Below, in pieces: positions 22,241 to 24,117 of a DNA stretch of 24,117 bases. Positions within the stretch are counted from its first letter, which is position 1. Each line of letters begins with the position of its first letter. The position numbers and the translations under genes are program-made. This DNA is from Contendibacter sp031732755 (GTDB lineage: Bacteria > Pseudomonadota > Gammaproteobacteria > Competibacterales > Competibacteraceae), in NCBI GenBank assembly GCA_031732755.1, contig JAVMKI010000036.1, positions 1 to 24,117 on the forward strand. The letters are read 5' to 3'. Under the pieces are notes generated by a model. The model ran no database searches. It was not told the origin of the DNA and saw only the letters and a program-made list of their open reading frames with translations.

Positions 22241-23017
22241 TTACCGCCGTTCCACCATCATCTTCTTGATTTCCGCGATGGCCTTCGCGGGGTTCAGACT
22301 CTTCGGGCAGGTCTTGGTGCAGTTCATGATGGTATGGCAGCGATACAGCCGGAACGGGTCTTCCAACGCATCGAGCCGTTCGCCGGTGAACTCATCGCGG
22401 CTGTCCACGATCCACCGATAAGCCTGCAACAGGATGGACGGCCCCAAATAGCGGTCGCTGTTCCACCAGTAGCTCGGACAACTGGTCGAGCAGCAGGCGC
22501 ATAGAATGCATTCGTACAACCCGTCCAGCTTGGCGCGATCTTCCTTGGACTGCCGGCGCTCACGCTCCGGCGGCGGAGTGACCGACTGCAACCAAGGCTT
22601 GATCGAAGCGTACTGGGCGTAGAAGTGGGTCAAATCGGGCACCAGATCCTTGACGACCGACATGTGCGGCAACGGATAGATCTTGACCTCGCCAGCCACA
22701 TCGTCGATGGCCTTGGTGCAGGCCAGGGTGTTGGTGCCGTCGATATTCATTGCGCAAGACCCACACACCCCCTCGCGGCACGAGCGCCGGAAGGTCAGGG
22801 TCGGATCGATCTCGTTCTTGATCTTCAGCAGGGCATCCAACACCATCGGGCCACAAGCGGCCAGATCGACCTCGTAGGTATCCAGACGCGGGTTTTCGCC
22901 GCTGTCCGGATCCCATCGATAAATCTGGAAGCGCTTGACGTTCTTGGCGCCCGTGCCGGCGTAGTAGGTCTTGCCCTTGCCGATGACGGAATTGGCTGGT
23001 AGTTTGAATTGAGCCAT
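22241..23017 (-). CDS. sdhB: Succinate dehydrogenase iron-sulfur subunit
   Basis: 258 residues, the electron-transfer subunit of complex II on the cytoplasmic face of the inner membrane. All clusters are visible: 2Fe-2S Cys80, 85, 88 and 100 in CREGVCGSCAMNIDG and following; 4Fe-4S Cys170, 173, 176 with Cys237; 3Fe-4S Cys180, 227 and 233 (CPSYWWNSDRYLGPS, then CHTIMNCTKTCPKSLNP). The quinone-site residues in that last segment are kept. An N-terminal GKGKTYYAGTGAKNVKRF extension of about 28 residues precedes the usual start of the fold. AAGGGGA lies 7 nt upstream of ATG and overlaps the sdhA stop. Confidence 0.98.
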   Translation of the reverse strand: MAQFKLPANSVIGKGKTYYAGTGAKNVKRFQIYRWDPDSGENPRLDTYEVDLAACGPMVLDALLKIKNEIDPTLTFRRSCREGVCGSCAMNIDGTNTLACTKAIDDVAGEVKIYPLPHMSVVKDLVPDLTHFYAQYASIKPWLQSVTPPPERERRQSKEDRAKLDGLYECILCACCSTSCPSYWWNSDRYLGPSILLQAYRWIVDSRDEFTGERLDALEDPFRLYRCHTIMNCTKTCPKSLNPAKAIAEIKKMMVERR

Positions 23018-23029
23018 GGCAGCGTCCCC

Positions 23030-24117
23030 TTAGTACGTGCGCTTCTTGGGCGGAATGTACTCCACCTCGTTGGTCAGGGTGTAGGTATGGACCGGACGGT
23101 AGTCGATCTTGACCTCGCCCTTGGGGCCCAGCCACGCCAGGGTGTGCTTCATCCAGTTTTCGTCGTCGCGGTCCGGATAGTCCTCGCGGGCGTGCGCGCC
23201 GCGACTCTCGGGCCGGTTGATCGCCGACTTGATCGACACCATCGCACAACCCAGCAGGTTGTCCAGTTCCAGCGTCTCGACCAGATCGGAATTCCAGACC
23301 ATGCCCCGGTCGCTGACCCTGATGTGCTCGAAGCCATCATGCACCTGTTCGAGCAACTTGATGCCCTCGGCCATGGTCTCGCCGGTGCGGAACACCGCCG
23401 CGTGATTCTGCATGGTGCGCTGCATCCGCATCCGCAGGCTAGCGGTCGGGTTTTCGCCCTTGGCGTTGCGCAGCCCATCGAAGCGGGCCACGATCTTGTC
23501 CACCGAGGCTTGCGGCAACGCGCCATGCGGGCTGTTGGGCTGAACCAGCTCGGCGCAGCGAATGGCGGCGGCGCGGCCGAACACCACGATGTCGAGCAGC
23601 GAGTTGGAGCCCAGGCGGTTGGCGCCGTGCACCGACACGCAGGCCGCCTCGCCGATGGCCATCAGGCCGGGAATCACGGAATCGGGGTTGCCATCCTTGA
23701 GGATGACCACTTCGCCGCGATAGTTGGTCGGGATACCGCCCATGTTGTAGTGCACGGTCGGCAACACCGGCGCTGGTTCCTTGGTCACGTCGACGCCAGC
23801 GAAGATACGGGCGGTCTCGGCGATGCCGGGCAACCGTTCGTTGATCACGTCCGCGCCCAGATGCTCCAGATGCAGATAGATGTGATCCTTGTGCTCGCCG
23901 ACACCGCGGCCTTCGCGGATCTCGACGGTCATCGAGCGGCTGACCACGTCGCGGGAGGCCAAGTCCTTGGCGTTGGGCGCGTAGCGTTCCATGAAGCGCT
24001 CACCCAGCGAGTTGGTCAGGTAGCCGCCTTCACCGCGGCAGCCTTCGGTCATCAGGCAACCCGAACCGTAGATGCCGGTCGGGTGGAACTGGGTGAATTC
24101 CATGTCCTGCAACGGCA
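23030..24117 (-). CDS. sdhA: Succinate dehydrogenase flavoprotein subunit (partial, N-terminus outside window)
   Basis: The last 361 residues of SdhA; the gene runs off the window's right edge. Visible parts: PLQDMEFTQFHPTGIYGSG with the catalytic-site His, GCRGEGGYLTNSLGERFM, SRSMTVEIREGRG, HYNMGGIPTNYRGEV, and the FAD/substrate segment ACVSVHGANRLGSNSLLDIVVFGRAA. The C-terminal SRGAHAREDYPDRDDENWMKHTL is the family's capping helix region. It oxidises succinate to fumarate with covalently bound FAD, which SdhE would help attach. sdhB starts 12 bp after its stop. The membrane anchors SdhC and SdhD presumably lie upstream, outside the window. Confidence 0.98.
   Translation of the reverse strand, partial: PLQDMEFTQFHPTGIYGSGCLMTEGCRGEGGYLTNSLGERFMERYAPNAKDLASRDVVSRSMTVEIREGRGVGEHKDHIYLHLEHLGADVINERLPGIAETARIFAGVDVTKEPAPVLPTVHYNMGGIPTNYRGEVVILKDGNPDSVIPGLMAIGEAACVSVHGANRLGSNSLLDIVVFGRAAAIRCAELVQPNSPHGALPQASVDKIVARFDGLRNAKGENPTASLRMRMQRTMQNHAAVFRTGETMAEGIKLLEQVHDGFEHIRVSDRGMVWNSDLVETLELDNLLGCAMVSIKSAINRPESRGAHAREDYPDRDDENWMKHTLAWLGPKGEVKIDYRPVHTYTLTNEVEYIPPKKRTY

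Overview
This window looks like ordinary chromosomal backbone from a high-GC gammaproteobacterium. The pointers are the leuB-asd-fimV order known from Pseudomonas-type chromosomes, an Asd whose catalytic Cys falls at position 135 as in E. coli, a metX-metW pair, a type II secretion block in the order G-H-I-J-K-L-M-N, and sdhA-sdhB-sdhE. The precise genus cannot be read from the sequence; a Competibacter/Chromatiales-like lineage is only a guess. I see no phage, transposase, integron, CRISPR array, rRNA or tRNA, and no gene-free stretch over 300 bases.

Layout. 74-2184 (minus): a class II DAHP synthase, then a glutamine amidotransferase overlapping it by 4 bp. 2443-4138: a small hypothetical gene, nudF (minus) and a divergent NTF2-like lipoprotein. 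4255-6701: a secreted subtilase with a PPC domain, translationally coupled to a PrcB-like lipoprotein. 6643-7731 (minus): a two-helix membrane protein followed by mtfA. 7949-12770 (plus): leuB, asd, a 33-codon small ORF, fimV and a strong terminator. 12896-19825 (minus): gspG to gspN, then an MltD-like lytic transglycosylase lipoprotein. 19898-21647 (minus): metX-metW. 21851-24117 (minus): sdhA (cut by the window end), sdhB and sdhE.

How the genes relate. The aroma of the window is amino-acid precursor supply (DAHP, leucine, aspartate semialdehyde, O-acylhomoserine) plus cell-envelope and secretion machinery: FimV, a peptidoglycan-cleaving lipoprotein and the inner-membrane and pseudopilin half of a type II secretion system. 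gspC, D, E, F and O are absent here and must lie elsewhere if the system is complete. The secreted subtilase is a plausible export client, but that is inference.

Most notable observations: (1) a subtilase/PrcB-lipoprotein pair resembling the logic of the Treponema dentilisin protease complex; (2) degenerate heptanucleotide tandem repeats at three gene 3' ends (leuB, gspG, metW); (3) a near-perfect 24-bp dyad on top of a candidate metX promoter; (4) a C-rich hairpin element in the sdhB-sdhE spacer whose architecture recurs in the fimV terminator; (5) low-complexity additions in two tip pseudopilins, GspI and GspK; (6) a small ORF with a strong ribosome-binding site between asd and fimV; (7) a perfect hexamer microsatellite inside fimV.
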